From assembly GCF_000003605.2 (NCBI RefSeq), contig NW_003107587.1:61210-78062 (forward strand): a stretch of DNA of 16,853 nucleotides, given 5' to 3'. Origin of the DNA: Saccoglossus kowalevskii. Its lineage: Eukaryota; Hemichordata; Enteropneusta; Harrimaniidae. A program made the position numbers and the translations under genes. Shown piece by piece: positions 8,957 through 16,752 of this stretch (position 1 is its first letter; each line of letters opens with the position of its first letter). The notes under the pieces are model-generated. The model saw only the letters and a program-made list of their open reading frames with translations. It did no database searches and was not told the origin of the DNA.

Positions 8957-10108
8957 AGTCAACTTTTGTCACCATTCACAAAATAGTTTTATATATCGTA
9001 TGTGCATAATAATTAGGTAATTTGCATATCATTAACCCTTTGAGCACCAAAGTTAACTTTTGTCACCATTCACAAAATAGTTCTATATATCGTATGTGCA
9101 TATTAATTAGGTAATTTGCATATCATTAACCATTTGAGCACCAAAGTCAACTTTTGTCACCATTCACAAAATAGTTAAATATACTGTATGTGCATATTAA
9201 TTAGGTAATTTGCATATCATTAACCCTTTGAGCACCAAAGTTAACTCTTGTCACCATTCACAAAATAGTTCTATATACCGTCTGTGCATATTAATTAGGT
9301 AATTTGCATATCATTAACCATTTGAGCACCAAAGTCAACTTTTGTCACTATTCACAAAATAGTTCTATATACCGTATGTGCATATTAATTAGGTAATTTG
9401 CATATCATTAACCATTTGAGTACCATAGTCAACTTTTGTCACCATTCACAAAATAATTCTATATACCGTCTGTGCATATTAATTAGGTAATTTGCATGTC
9501 ATTAACCATTTGAGCACCAAAGTCAACTTTTGTCACATTCACAAAATAGTTCTATATACTGTATGTGCATATTAATTAGGTAATTTGCATATCATTAACC
9601 ATTTGAAAAGCAAAGTCAACTTTTGTCACCATTCACAAAATAGTTCTATATACTGTATGTGCATATTAATTAGGTAATTTGCATGTCATTAACCATTTGA
9701 GCACCAAAGTCAACTTTTGTCACCATTCACAAAATAGTTCTATATACTGTATGTGCATATTAATTAGGTAATTTGCATATCATTAACCATTTGAGTACCA
9801 TAGTCAACTTTTGTCACCATTCACAAAATAATTCTATATACCGTCTGTGCATATTAATTAGGTAATTTGCACATCATTAACCATTTGAGCACCAAAGTCA
9901 ACTTTTGTCACCATTCACAAAATAGTTCTATATACTGTATGTGCATATTAATTAGGTAATTTGCATGTCATTAACCATTTGAGCACCAAAGTCAACTTTT
10001 GTCACATTCACAAAATAGTTCTATATACTGTATGTGCATATTATTAGGTAATTTGCATATCATTAACCATTTGAGCACCAAAGTCAACTTTTGTCACTAT
10101 TCACAAAT
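8957..10108. repeat. 94-bp satellite, 12 full copies plus a partial
   Basis: Units start at 8957, 9051, 9145, 9239, 9333, 9427, 9521, 9614, 9708, 9802, 9896, 9990 and 10082 (the last is cut after about 27 bases). Spacing is 94 bp except 93 and 92 where single bases are lost (GTCACATTC for GTCACCATTC, and ATTATTAGG for ATTAATTAGG). Each unit reads AGTCAACTTTTGTCACCATT, CACAAAATAGTTCTATATAC, TGTATGTGCATATTAATTAG, GTAATTTGCATATCATTAAC, CATTTGAGCACCAA. Divergence is low, so the array is young or homogenised. Variants (GAGTACCAT junctions, ATAATTC with CCGTCTG, GCATGTC) recur in several copies. It lies in the intron between exons 3 and 4. Confidence 0.95.
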
Positions 10109-10272
10109 TTTAAACCCACATAATTTTTCCAAAATTTTGAATAAAACTTAGAATAGAAAATTATTTCTATTATATCCAGAATTATCAAAAAAAAATATTG
10201 AAAAATACATAAAAACAAGCAAAATATTCCACCAAAATTTTGCCTGGCACATTGCGGTACTCAAAGGGTTAA
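9032..10272. mobile_element. Possible piggyBac-type MITE containing the 94-bp array
   Basis: TTAA plus CCCTTTGAGCACC at 9032-9048 faces an inverted GGTACTCAAAGGG plus TTAA at 10256-10272, 12 of 13 bases matching as terminal repeats. A TTAA target site with a CCC...GGG terminus is the signature of piggyBac elements. The left end is ambiguous because a unit-internal TTAACCCTTTGAGCACC also occurs at about 9220-9236, and every unit carries a near copy (TTAACCATTTGAGCACC). The stretch between array end and right terminus (10109-10255) is AT-rich with no ORF. No transposase is present. Confidence 0.45.
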
Positions 10273-10362
10273 GTTGAATTAAGACTGTGTTCTGTATAAC
10301 ATGTAGTGTCGCATAGTCTCTACTCATATTTGTTGATAATTGACAAGTTGCAATTAACTCAC

Positions 10363-10465
10363 CATTGCAGTATCTTTTCTTTGTTTTTTAGGCAAAGTCT
10401 TTTCTTCACCAATTTGTGGACGCTTACTGCATGTGCTTTGATCAGTGGCCATATTGAATACATTT
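10363..10465 (-). CDS. Schlafen exon 3: bipartite nuclear localisation signal
   Basis: A 103-bp exon with acceptor TTTGGTTTTAG|AAATG and donor GCAATG|GTGAGT. It encodes residues 23-57, ANVFNMATDQSTCSK followed by RPQIGEEKTLPKKQRKDTAM. K37-R38, ten residues, then K49-K-Q-R-K53 is a textbook bipartite nuclear localisation signal, suggesting a nuclear protein. Phase 2 in (GC|A) and phase 0 out both agree with neighbouring exons. An internal ATG (Met 28, at 10452) has GCC after it and could serve as the start if exon 2 is skipped. Confidence 0.78.
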
Positions 10466-10907
10466 CTAAAACCAAACAGAAAATTAAATTTAAAACAGAA
10501 TACTATGTGCGTATAAAGTACAATACAAAAAATTAGAAAAGAGTGATTGCATGTCCCGTTTTTGGATCTTGAGTGCAGAGCACTAACGATGTCATACAAT
10601 GTACTACTGTCTGTATGAACGTGCTAGCTGAATCTTGTTTCACCGATATCTCAAGAATTACTTGGTAGATTGAAACCTGGTAACCAAAAACTCCAAAATA
10701 CCTAATTCTGAAAAAACAGATAAACACACTTCTATGATCACTCATGTCAGATCATTAATAAAAAAAAAAAAAAATTATCTATCTATTGAATCTCCAATAG
10801 GGTGTGGTAAAACACATGGAGGACATACGTGACATAAGCATGATGAACGACCAACATACAGGTAATAAATGCACCGATATGTGTGATCGATGTTCAAATT
10901 TACTTAC
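10466..10907. other. Intron between exons 2 and 3, nothing recognised
   Basis: AT-rich with a poly-A run at about 10761-10774. The ORFs on both strands show no recognisable domain. Confidence 0.5.
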
Positions 10908-10999
10908 GCGTCAATATTGTCCATCTTGTGCGTTTTATTTTCCTCCCCATCAACATCCATTTTATCCCCTACCATTATTGGTATTTCACTTGGTGAAGC
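10908..10999 (-). CDS. Schlafen exon 2 with probable start codon
   Basis: A 92-bp exon with acceptor TTTTAATTGCAG|GCTTC and donor GACGC|GTAAGT. The frame that joins exon 3 is open throughout: ASPSEIPIMVGDKMDVDGEE then NKTHKMDNIDA. The proposed start is ATG at 10975 (ATAATGG, A at -3 and G at +4), giving MVGDKMDVDGEEN. The codons before it are open too, but the probable exon 1 supplies no in-frame ATG. The peptide is acidic and likely disordered. It shares the acceptor context and the SP-x-M-x-V/D pattern with exon 4. This is the least certain coding exon because the transcript start is unproven. Confidence 0.62.
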
Positions 11000-13138
11000 C
11001 TGCAATTAAAATAGGTTGGGTACACTGTTGAAATACTAGCATTGCACATGTTCAGTTGGCGTTGCATTGATTAGACTACACAGGTCTTTGTGACTATATT
11101 TTTTTTTTATAGATAGTGATTTACTGAAGCCAGAAATCTAAGGTTGAAATTAAAGATGTATATAGCAAACGGTCCTCTGTGACTAACCATTGCAAACAAT
11201 ATTGCTTACTTTTCAGTCCTTTAAAACCTACTTACTAAAAATACTGTTTTTCAGATATTACTCGCATTTGATTGTGAAAGAATGAATAATACCGGGTAAT
11301 ATTCAAATTGTAGTCATCTGCTTCAGTCAAAAGCAAAGTGGTTGGCAAATTAGTGAGAAGTTAGCTATTATGCTGCATCAATATTTTATGAGACTTGCTG
11401 AAAATAGGCACTTTGTATAGAAAAGTTTTTTAAACCCTTCTCTAAAAATCCATAAATTATGGATTTTTAGAGAAGGGTTTAAAAAACTTTATGATAATGT
11501 GGTAAAAAATTTACAATACAAATAAAATAAAAAAAATAGATACATGTGTATATAGTCAGGATAAGAGTGTGTTCATTTGTACACATACTTTGCAAGGTCT
11601 TTGTTTTCTAGTTGGAATATTTTCATGTCTCATATGCAAGTGCCTACTACGAGAACTTTCTTCACTATTCATATTGAGTTTTTACCTGAAAATAATAATA
11701 ATAACATCACCTATTTAATACAATGCAAAACAATATTTCAATCTGTGAGCCCATCACATGTTTTAAATTACTGTTCAATGTGTTAATAACACAGTTGAAC
11801 AGTAGATGCAATGAAGAGACTGGGTCGCTATTTGAGGTGTTGCTTTCACCAAGATCAAAGCAACCATTATGTTTTGAAATAGGGGAATCTAAATGGTGAC
11901 TGCTTTTTGTTCCTAAATCCCCATGTTCCAGGATCGTCGTTTACTGCATTGCAAACGGAACCATGTAACGTAAATGTTTTACGTGCACTGCACATCTTCC
12001 GTTCGGGCGGTACGGTGTCAAAGTACACACAATCATTGAAATGGTAATGAGGAGTGTAGCAAACAGGTTACTTGACTCCAGTGACAAGGTGTCAAAGCAC
12101 ACAGTAGTGAACCATTTTCCTAATCAACAAGATTAGTATCCAGCAAACGCAATGTAGCATTAAATTTGCTGTTTTCAATTGAATTCATTTGTAAAATTTT
12201 CTTGCCTAGTTTGAGTTATTTTTATTGGGTCAACAACATTCTATCACAGGCTGATTCTATCAAAAACAATTTAATTTTTTTCAAAGTTTTAAAAAAAGTG
12301 AAAAATTCTTTAAAACACTGAATTTCTAAATAACAAAAATTCAACATTTGAGAAGTGGAAGAGAAGTGTCTGTACTCAGACAAATACTAGTGTACATGTA
12401 TTATTGGTCCGAGGTCTGCAGATTTGCTATCAACACGTGAATACGTAATCAAAATGGCGGCAGTATAACCCCGGGCTATAACAACACTGACAGTCTTTGC
12501 TCATCATGTCCATTTCAAATTAAAAACTTAGAAAATGAAAACGTGGCTGCAAAAATTAATGTTATCGTTCACAATCTCGACCATAAACATCGTGTACTGT
12601 TGTGGTAATTTGTGTCATCCAGTGGCTAAGCACAGTCCCTCTATCTGTGGGCTAAGTTATAGTTGATGCATAGGGTAGATCTATTACCAAAGCCGGAGCT
12701 TTTCACAATGGCTCGAGTTTGTGAAAGAGATGATCCTATTGTTCAAGTTGTTTATAGTGTTATAAACCTTGTACGGGCCTTTAAATATTAAAATAACAGT
12801 ACAGTACGAGACGTGGTATTCCGGTCGTCTTAAATAATCACACAAAATGTATGTTTGTCTTTTTAATGAAATGCGGCGTGCATAACCATTTCAATAAGCA
12901 CGATCAATCACAACGATGGCCGCCATTTGTGTCGAAGATTGTCTACAAATATATCTCTTTTTTTTGCATGTACACCATGTATTTAATGAACTGTGCATGT
13001 TTCTCACCACTTATATTCCCGTATTTCCGCGATGATTCGTAATGTAGGAATATTTGATTTTCGGGAAAAAAGAAAACACATATAAATTCAGTTTGTAGTA
13101 TGCGAGCAAAAAGTCTATTGATTTATAAAATTACTTAC
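11000..13138. other. First Schlafen intron; contains one perfect hairpin, otherwise unassigned
   Basis: About 2.1 kb between the probable first exon and exon 2. Apart from the inverted repeat at 11422-11490 no element was identified. A short less AT-rich stretch at about 11930-12120 contains GGTGTCAAAG-C/T-ACACA twice (about 12014 and 12089). AAAATGGCGGCA at about 12452 resembles a YY1 site, and another ATGGCCGCC lies near 12916. These could mark regulatory DNA near the promoter but there is no further evidence. A missed small exon cannot be excluded. Confidence 0.45.
11422..11490. repeat. 69-bp perfect inverted repeat (34-bp arms, 1-base loop)
   Basis: The left arm begins AAAGTTTTTTAAACCCTTCT at 11422 and the right arm ends AGAAGGGTTTAAAAAACTTT at 11490. 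All 34 bases pair around a single A at 11456. The pairing stops at both outer edges. No target duplication was seen. It may be a fold-back element or a MITE reduced to its ends, and would form a strong hairpin in the intron RNA. Confidence 0.92.
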
Positions 13139-13193
13139 CTGAAATAAAACAGCGTATAAAATTGAAACGATTGCCACTGGCAAAAGTACACAT
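13139..13193 (-). promoter_or_regulatory. Possible upstream ORF in the Schlafen leader
   Basis: ATG at 13193 reads MCTFASGNRFNFIRCFIS in exon 1 and continues over the splice into exon 2 as GFTK and stop, ending upstream of the main ATG at 10975. Such an ORF could lower translation of the main frame. It depends on an unproven transcript start. Confidence 0.3.
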
Positions 13194-13240
13194 AAATCCC
13201 TTGGAAAAAATAGAAATTCGCGCGGCTTGTTAATGTTTTT
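13139..13240 (-). other. Probable non-coding first exon of the Schlafen gene
   Basis: The minus strand has an excellent donor, TTATTTCAG|GTAAGTAAT, at 13139. It is placed correctly to join exon 2 and about 150 bp from an inverted CCAAT box. The upstream limit is a guess; no TATA box was seen. If the transcript starts above 13193, an ATG there opens a small upstream ORF that runs into exon 2 and stops at the TGA just before the proposed main start. The frame in register with exon 2 is open back to a stop but contains no ATG. Confidence 0.5.
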
Positions 13241-13377
13241 CTATTCGCTAACGCTGTTTCAAGTACTCGTGCATAACGCAAAGCTCATTGGTCGAGAAAT
13301 AAATCACTGATCTGTCAGAGGTTACGAACAGCGCCACCTATGCTCTTGCATGTTGGGAAATATCTAGAAACTTCAAA
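13241..13377. promoter_or_regulatory. Bidirectional promoter between Schlafen gene and CCT8
   Basis: The two genes point away from each other with about 240 bp between the Schlafen donor and the CCT8 start codon. Inside are an inverted CCAAT box, ATTGGTC at 13287-13293 (NF-Y-like). GCATGTTGGGAAAT at 13348-13361 has a reverse complement, ATTTCCCAACATGC, that matches 13 of 14 bases of the ZNF143/THAP11 motif core. AAAATGGCG over the CCT8 start codon fits the YY1 consensus. This TATA-less set is typical of housekeeping bidirectional promoters. Factor identity is inferred from known motif shapes. Confidence 0.6.
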
Positions 13378-13437
13378 ATGGCGCTTTCCGTACCAAAGGC
13401 TCCGGGTTTTGCGCAAATGCTCAAAGATGGAGCAAAG
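13378..13437 (+). CDS. CCT8: CCT8 exon 1, chaperonin CCT/TRiC subunit theta (N-terminus)
   Basis: The 20 codons read MALSVPKAPGFAQMLKDGAK and end at AAG|GTGAGT. This N-terminus is nearly that of animal CCT8, one of eight paralogous subunits of the cytosolic ATP-dependent chaperonin that folds actin, tubulin and many other proteins. The start has a good context (CAAAATGG). The exon ends between codons and exon 2 (16753 onward) continues in the same frame with HYQGLEEAVYKNIDACRELA, as expected for the family. The ORF continuing past 13437 is intron. The gene is divergent from the Schlafen gene and probably shares its promoter. Confidence 0.95.
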
Positions 13438-14990
13438 GTGAGTTTTAATATATTTTTCAGCATTTTATTTCTTTGTATTATTGACTCTAATACGTGGACA
13501 AATTTCGACAAAATACTTTCATTTTTCGTCGACTTATTTGATTATTTACGGTGCATGACACTGCACATGGCTTTAATTTATAGGTTTCACACCACATATA
13601 GACTAGCTTAACACAGACAACGTGTATTAACTTGTAAAATTAAACTAAATTTGACGCATTTGAAAACATTAGGTCAATTATTTTTTTTAAACGTATATAA
13701 CTGGTTCTTGTTCAGTTTTCAAGTAAAATGCAAGCATATATGTTGTATGTGGCTATACACTGAATAAAAAAAAGTAGTGCAACTGCCTAATCAAGAAAAG
13801 CCCCCTCCACAAAAACTTGTATATGAATGACTCGAATAATCTATCACCCAAAATTACGTTCATCGGTGAACTTTAAAATTCCATCAACAAATTCAAAGTA
13901 CACACTAAATATGTTTAGCCAGTGGCCATGGTTTTGTGCTGTTTTGGGGTCCAAATTGGTCCTAGGCTTCATCTCTCAGTGCCATCACAGAGTATGCCTA
14001 GAACCTATCCGAACCCAAAACGTTGCAAAACCACTGCTAGGTTGGCAGGTGCAATACCCAGTACCTCAGACTACTATAGTCAGACGAACAACGCCTACTG
14101 TTGTAGGTGTGAATTGAGGGTTATGCCCGTAGGATGCATGCCTCGACACGCGTTAATCGAAGACTTCCAAATGCACTCACATTTACCTACTTTGTGTGTT
14201 TTTGTAATGTCATTCTAGTGCCAAACACACAGGTGCATACTTTTCGATCTAACTGCAAATGAAATCTGTCTTGTCTTTTTGGTCGACAATTTTTAAGTTA
14301 GTAACGGCATTTTTAATATCTCCTACTTTCGTCTACAACATTTATGAATATATAATGAGCAACTTTATAGTAGTATTTCTCATTATTTTGAAATTTCCCA
14401 GAATATGTGAAATAGTTTCTATAAAAATCAAATGGCGGTGTTGGCGTCGACAGTGTAGTTTTTGTGGATAATGCGTTTGAAAACTTGATATGCTCACGCA
14501 ACTAAACGATTGAAGTCATTGAATATTCAGTAGGATATTTTAATGGAGCATAAATTTTAGTTATCTCTATTCTTGTTAGGTTCATAATTACAGAAATATG
14601 GAGAATAAACACAGCAATAACTTGCATATGTTTTGTCGCATTTGTGGAGATTATTTAACCAAGAAAAAAAGAAAATGAACTACGACCCAACTAATACTAC
14701 TTACTGCCTGTGTACATCTCGTAATATCTCGCGTTATTTGATGAAATAATAAAAGACATCGTGTTATAGTAACGTTAGTTATATCGGTTGTTTACAGGAT
14801 TAAAAAGTTGAGCCCCAAAACAAAATTGCACCATCTGACCAAAGGAAAAACCGTATTGCTAGTCTGTCTATAGTAGTCTGAGATTAAATACAGCCAACTT
14901 AATCAGCACATGTTTTTCTTGGGGGAAACGTGCATGTCATGTTCAAACTGTACTCAAATCATTATTGATCTAATATTATTTTTGCCCATA
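13438..14990. other. CCT8 intron 1, left part, nothing firmly identified
   Basis: This is AT-rich intron with a richer stretch at about 13915-14160 that contains overlapping ORFs on the + strand with no recognisable domain. That stretch has short palindromes such as GACTACTATAGTC near 14069 and a repeated AGACTACTATAG/CTATAGTAGTCT pair with about 14868-14879 in inverted orientation. No terminal repeats or target duplications were established. Confidence 0.4.
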
Positions 14991-15130
14991 TACCGTAAAA
15001 ACTTGATTAATTCGCGGTCTCTATTAATTCGCGCACCCATTTTATTTTCGAACGCTAATTTTTAAATGTATCCTTTTAATTCGCGGTGTTCAAAAACATG
15101 TTTAAAATTGTATCCTATTAATTCGCGGGC
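14991..15130. repeat. TACCGTAAAA-ended repeat with ATTAATTCGCG copies
   Basis: It begins TACCGTAAAAACTTGATTAA after an AT-rich flank. The module TTAATTCGCG occurs at about 15008, 15024, 15076 and 15118. The last two sit in a 42-bp direct repeat (TATCCTTTTAATTCGCGG and TATCCTATTAATTCGCGG). The terminus resembles the TACCGTA ends of the element at 3407-4218 only in the first seven bases. No opposite end was found, so this is a fragment or a different element type. Confidence 0.45.
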
Positions 15131-16141
15131 CAGAATAAAGTGGATAACTCAGAATATATTGCATGAAGACATTAAAAATATACATTTTGTTTGAGTTTTT
15201 ATGTTATCAGTACTTGGCGTAGCCGCAATCGCAGATGATCTCCGTCATCACAGCCTTTCAGTTAGCAAGCAGTTTAGGTTCGGTAAAGATTGTTCCCACG
15301 ACACTACAGATGTTGGGCAAGATTATTACTTAGTCGATAAATATCCATCGGTCAGCACATCGATTACGAATTTCCGTGATGGAAAGCTTAGTACAGGGCT
15401 TTTTCGTCGCTGGTCCACAGGGTTGCATCGACCGTGTGTCCGCCATTATTCTATTACCGGATTCGGCTGATACCCAGCCCTGGGCGATCTTATGGAGGAT
15501 TCGATTTTTTTTAGAAAAATGTGGACCAAAAGATCGTCCGGGCGATCTTTTGGCAGATATAACGAGGCCCATCTTGTCTAAAAAAATAACCCTGTGTTGA
15601 TAGAAATGTTTAGAAAAAATAATGTTTCGCGTTGACCAAATATAATCATGCAAAGTATAAATTCAAAGTGTTTTAATGCATTGGTGAGAGGTCGAATTTT
15701 ACGTGAACAAGAACATGCACTAAGAAGGAAAAGCAAGTCAAAGTCAAAACGGGGTGCATCATGGACATGACACAACACACGCTGCGACAACTGAGTGATT
15801 AGCGACATCATTTTGGGACGCAATTGAACTTAAGTACTTCTTTGCGAAACTTGCTGCGCGGCGATGCTGACATCAAGTGTGTGTTGGTCGAAGTTTGACC
15901 CCAAGTCACGCACTGAACTGGCGCGTTACCTTAGCAACCTTTTTCTTTCGTGCCCCGCGCGTCGATCTAGTAAAATTTTTATTATATCCGACAGTACTGT
16001 AATTACGCAACTTGTATGCAACTTGTTTGCAGATAAAATAGCAATACTGATGACTATTAAGCACATATTGCATGGCCATGAGGGCACTAGTATACGTCTA
16101 TTTCCCCAAGGGGTTGTGGGGTACCAACAATACCTGCTATT
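15131..16141. other. CCT8 intron 1, middle part, unassigned moderately GC-rich DNA
   Basis: Several ORFs cross this stretch on both strands (for example 15330-15653 minus, 15201-15470 plus, 15864 onward plus), none with a recognisable domain. CG dinucleotides are common here compared with the rest of the intron. It may include more of the mobile element whose relic lies at 16142-16316, but no motif supports that. Confidence 0.35.
15526..15553. other. Short hairpin, 11-bp arms
   Basis: CCAAAAGATCG pairs fully with CGATCTTTTGG around a 6-base loop. A related GGGCGATCTTATGGAGG lies 50 bp upstream, so the right arm looks like a diverged direct repeat. Function unknown. Confidence 0.6.
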
Positions 16142-16316
16142 TCACAAGGCCGCACAAAACGATGTAAAGATGCTTCTAGAAAACCTGATTGCGTCCTTCG
16201 TCTTCGGTGCATCTTTATTTTCTACTAGTGTGTCAAGTTCTTCTGAATTGAAGCTAAATCGTCCAGTCTTTTCGAGGCGGGCCATCGATATCAGCAACCG
16301 AACTAGCAGACGACAT
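16142..16316 (-). pseudogene. Relic of DUF3504/Crypton-type recombinase-like N-terminus
   Basis: The minus strand opens with ATG at 16316, MSSASSVADIDGPPRKDW, which soon hits a stop. One base shift away, the frame from 16285 reads MARLEKTGRFSFNSEELDTL then VENKDAPKTKDAIRFSRSIF and TSFCAAL, then stops at 16142. The pattern E-E-L-D-x-L-x-x-x-K-D/N-x-x-x-T-K followed by a helix ending F-x-x-F/W-C is the usual start of the core-binding domain in the Crypton-derived DUF3504 family (as in ZMYM-like and QRICH1-like proteins and many invertebrate transposons). The catalytic part is absent. It lies antisense in CCT8 intron 1. This reading is from pattern memory, not a search. Confidence 0.45.
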
Positions 16317-16752
16317 ATTGGAAATCACACGATCAGGTGACGAGTAACGTCATCCCCGGGCACTAGTTGATGTACTAGTCTCCCTAGGGAACTAGTAATT
16401 TCCCTGGCGCTACTATGATAATTTAGCCGATAACACATGATCCTGTTTTGACCAATTACAGTACAGTATTAACAAGTGATGTGTTATATAATATAATAGT
16501 CTGTAATGGTAAGCTGATATCGATGTTGCTACATTGCATTTCATATGTAACTACAACGAAGAACAAGTTAAAATTGTTTGACAATGATACTTACTCGGCT
16601 GGTACTTTAAAAATTGCAAGTTTTCATGAGAGCCCAAATTGAGAGCCCAAATGTATGTGCGTTATCTTGCCAGGTTTACTGATAATTTACAATTTACTTG
16701 TCATGGAAAGAACAGACTGCTAAATAAACTGAACATTGTATTATTTCCACAG

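Larger units (their letters stand above)
2562..13240 (-). other. Schlafen-family gene, full span seen (3' end outside window)
   Basis: One gene was assembled from six coding exons plus a probable non-coding first exon. Splice phases agree at every junction: GC|A gives Ala 23, ATG|ACA falls between codons, GT|G gives Val 97, G|TT gives Val 402, and G|CA gives Ala 434. The resulting frame is 693 residues with no stop. The conceptual protein has an N-terminal extension (about 1-97), the Schlafen core with two related lobes (about 98-400), a linker, and a P-loop at 648-655 that opens the helicase-like region of long Schlafens. Vertebrate long Schlafens are nucleic-acid-binding proteins, several of which cleave tRNA/rRNA or act in replication stress and antiviral restriction. 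Whether this homologue shares those roles is inference. The gene is divergent from CCT8. No orthology to a specific vertebrate SLFN is claimed. Confidence 0.85.

Noticed and set aside
8957-10108. CRISPR-like regular repetition
   Set aside because: The whole 94-bp unit repeats without unique spacers, and the host is clearly eukaryotic. It is a satellite or minisatellite.
11200-11240. Small exon with GTAAGC donor on the minus strand
   Set aside because: The enclosed stretch is very short, its acceptor is weak and it is not needed for any phase in the assembled gene.
13139-13226. Open frame upstream of exon 2 coding a hydrophobic stretch (VLLPVAIVSILYAVLF) that would read into the Schlafen frame
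   Set aside because: It has no ATG between its upstream stop and the splice site, so it could only be translated from a non-AUG start. Probably chance in an AT-rich leader.
13922-14218. 98-aa Cys-containing ORF and its overlapping 96-aa ORF in CCT8 intron 1
   Set aside because: No conserved spacing of Cys/His or known motif, no splice sites, and two overlapping frames of equal length suggest chance in a richer segment.
15864-16340. 158-aa ORF on the + strand in CCT8 intron 1
   Set aside because: No recognisable domain. It is partly the antisense of the more protein-like DUF3504-like fragment and has no splice signals linking it to CCT8.
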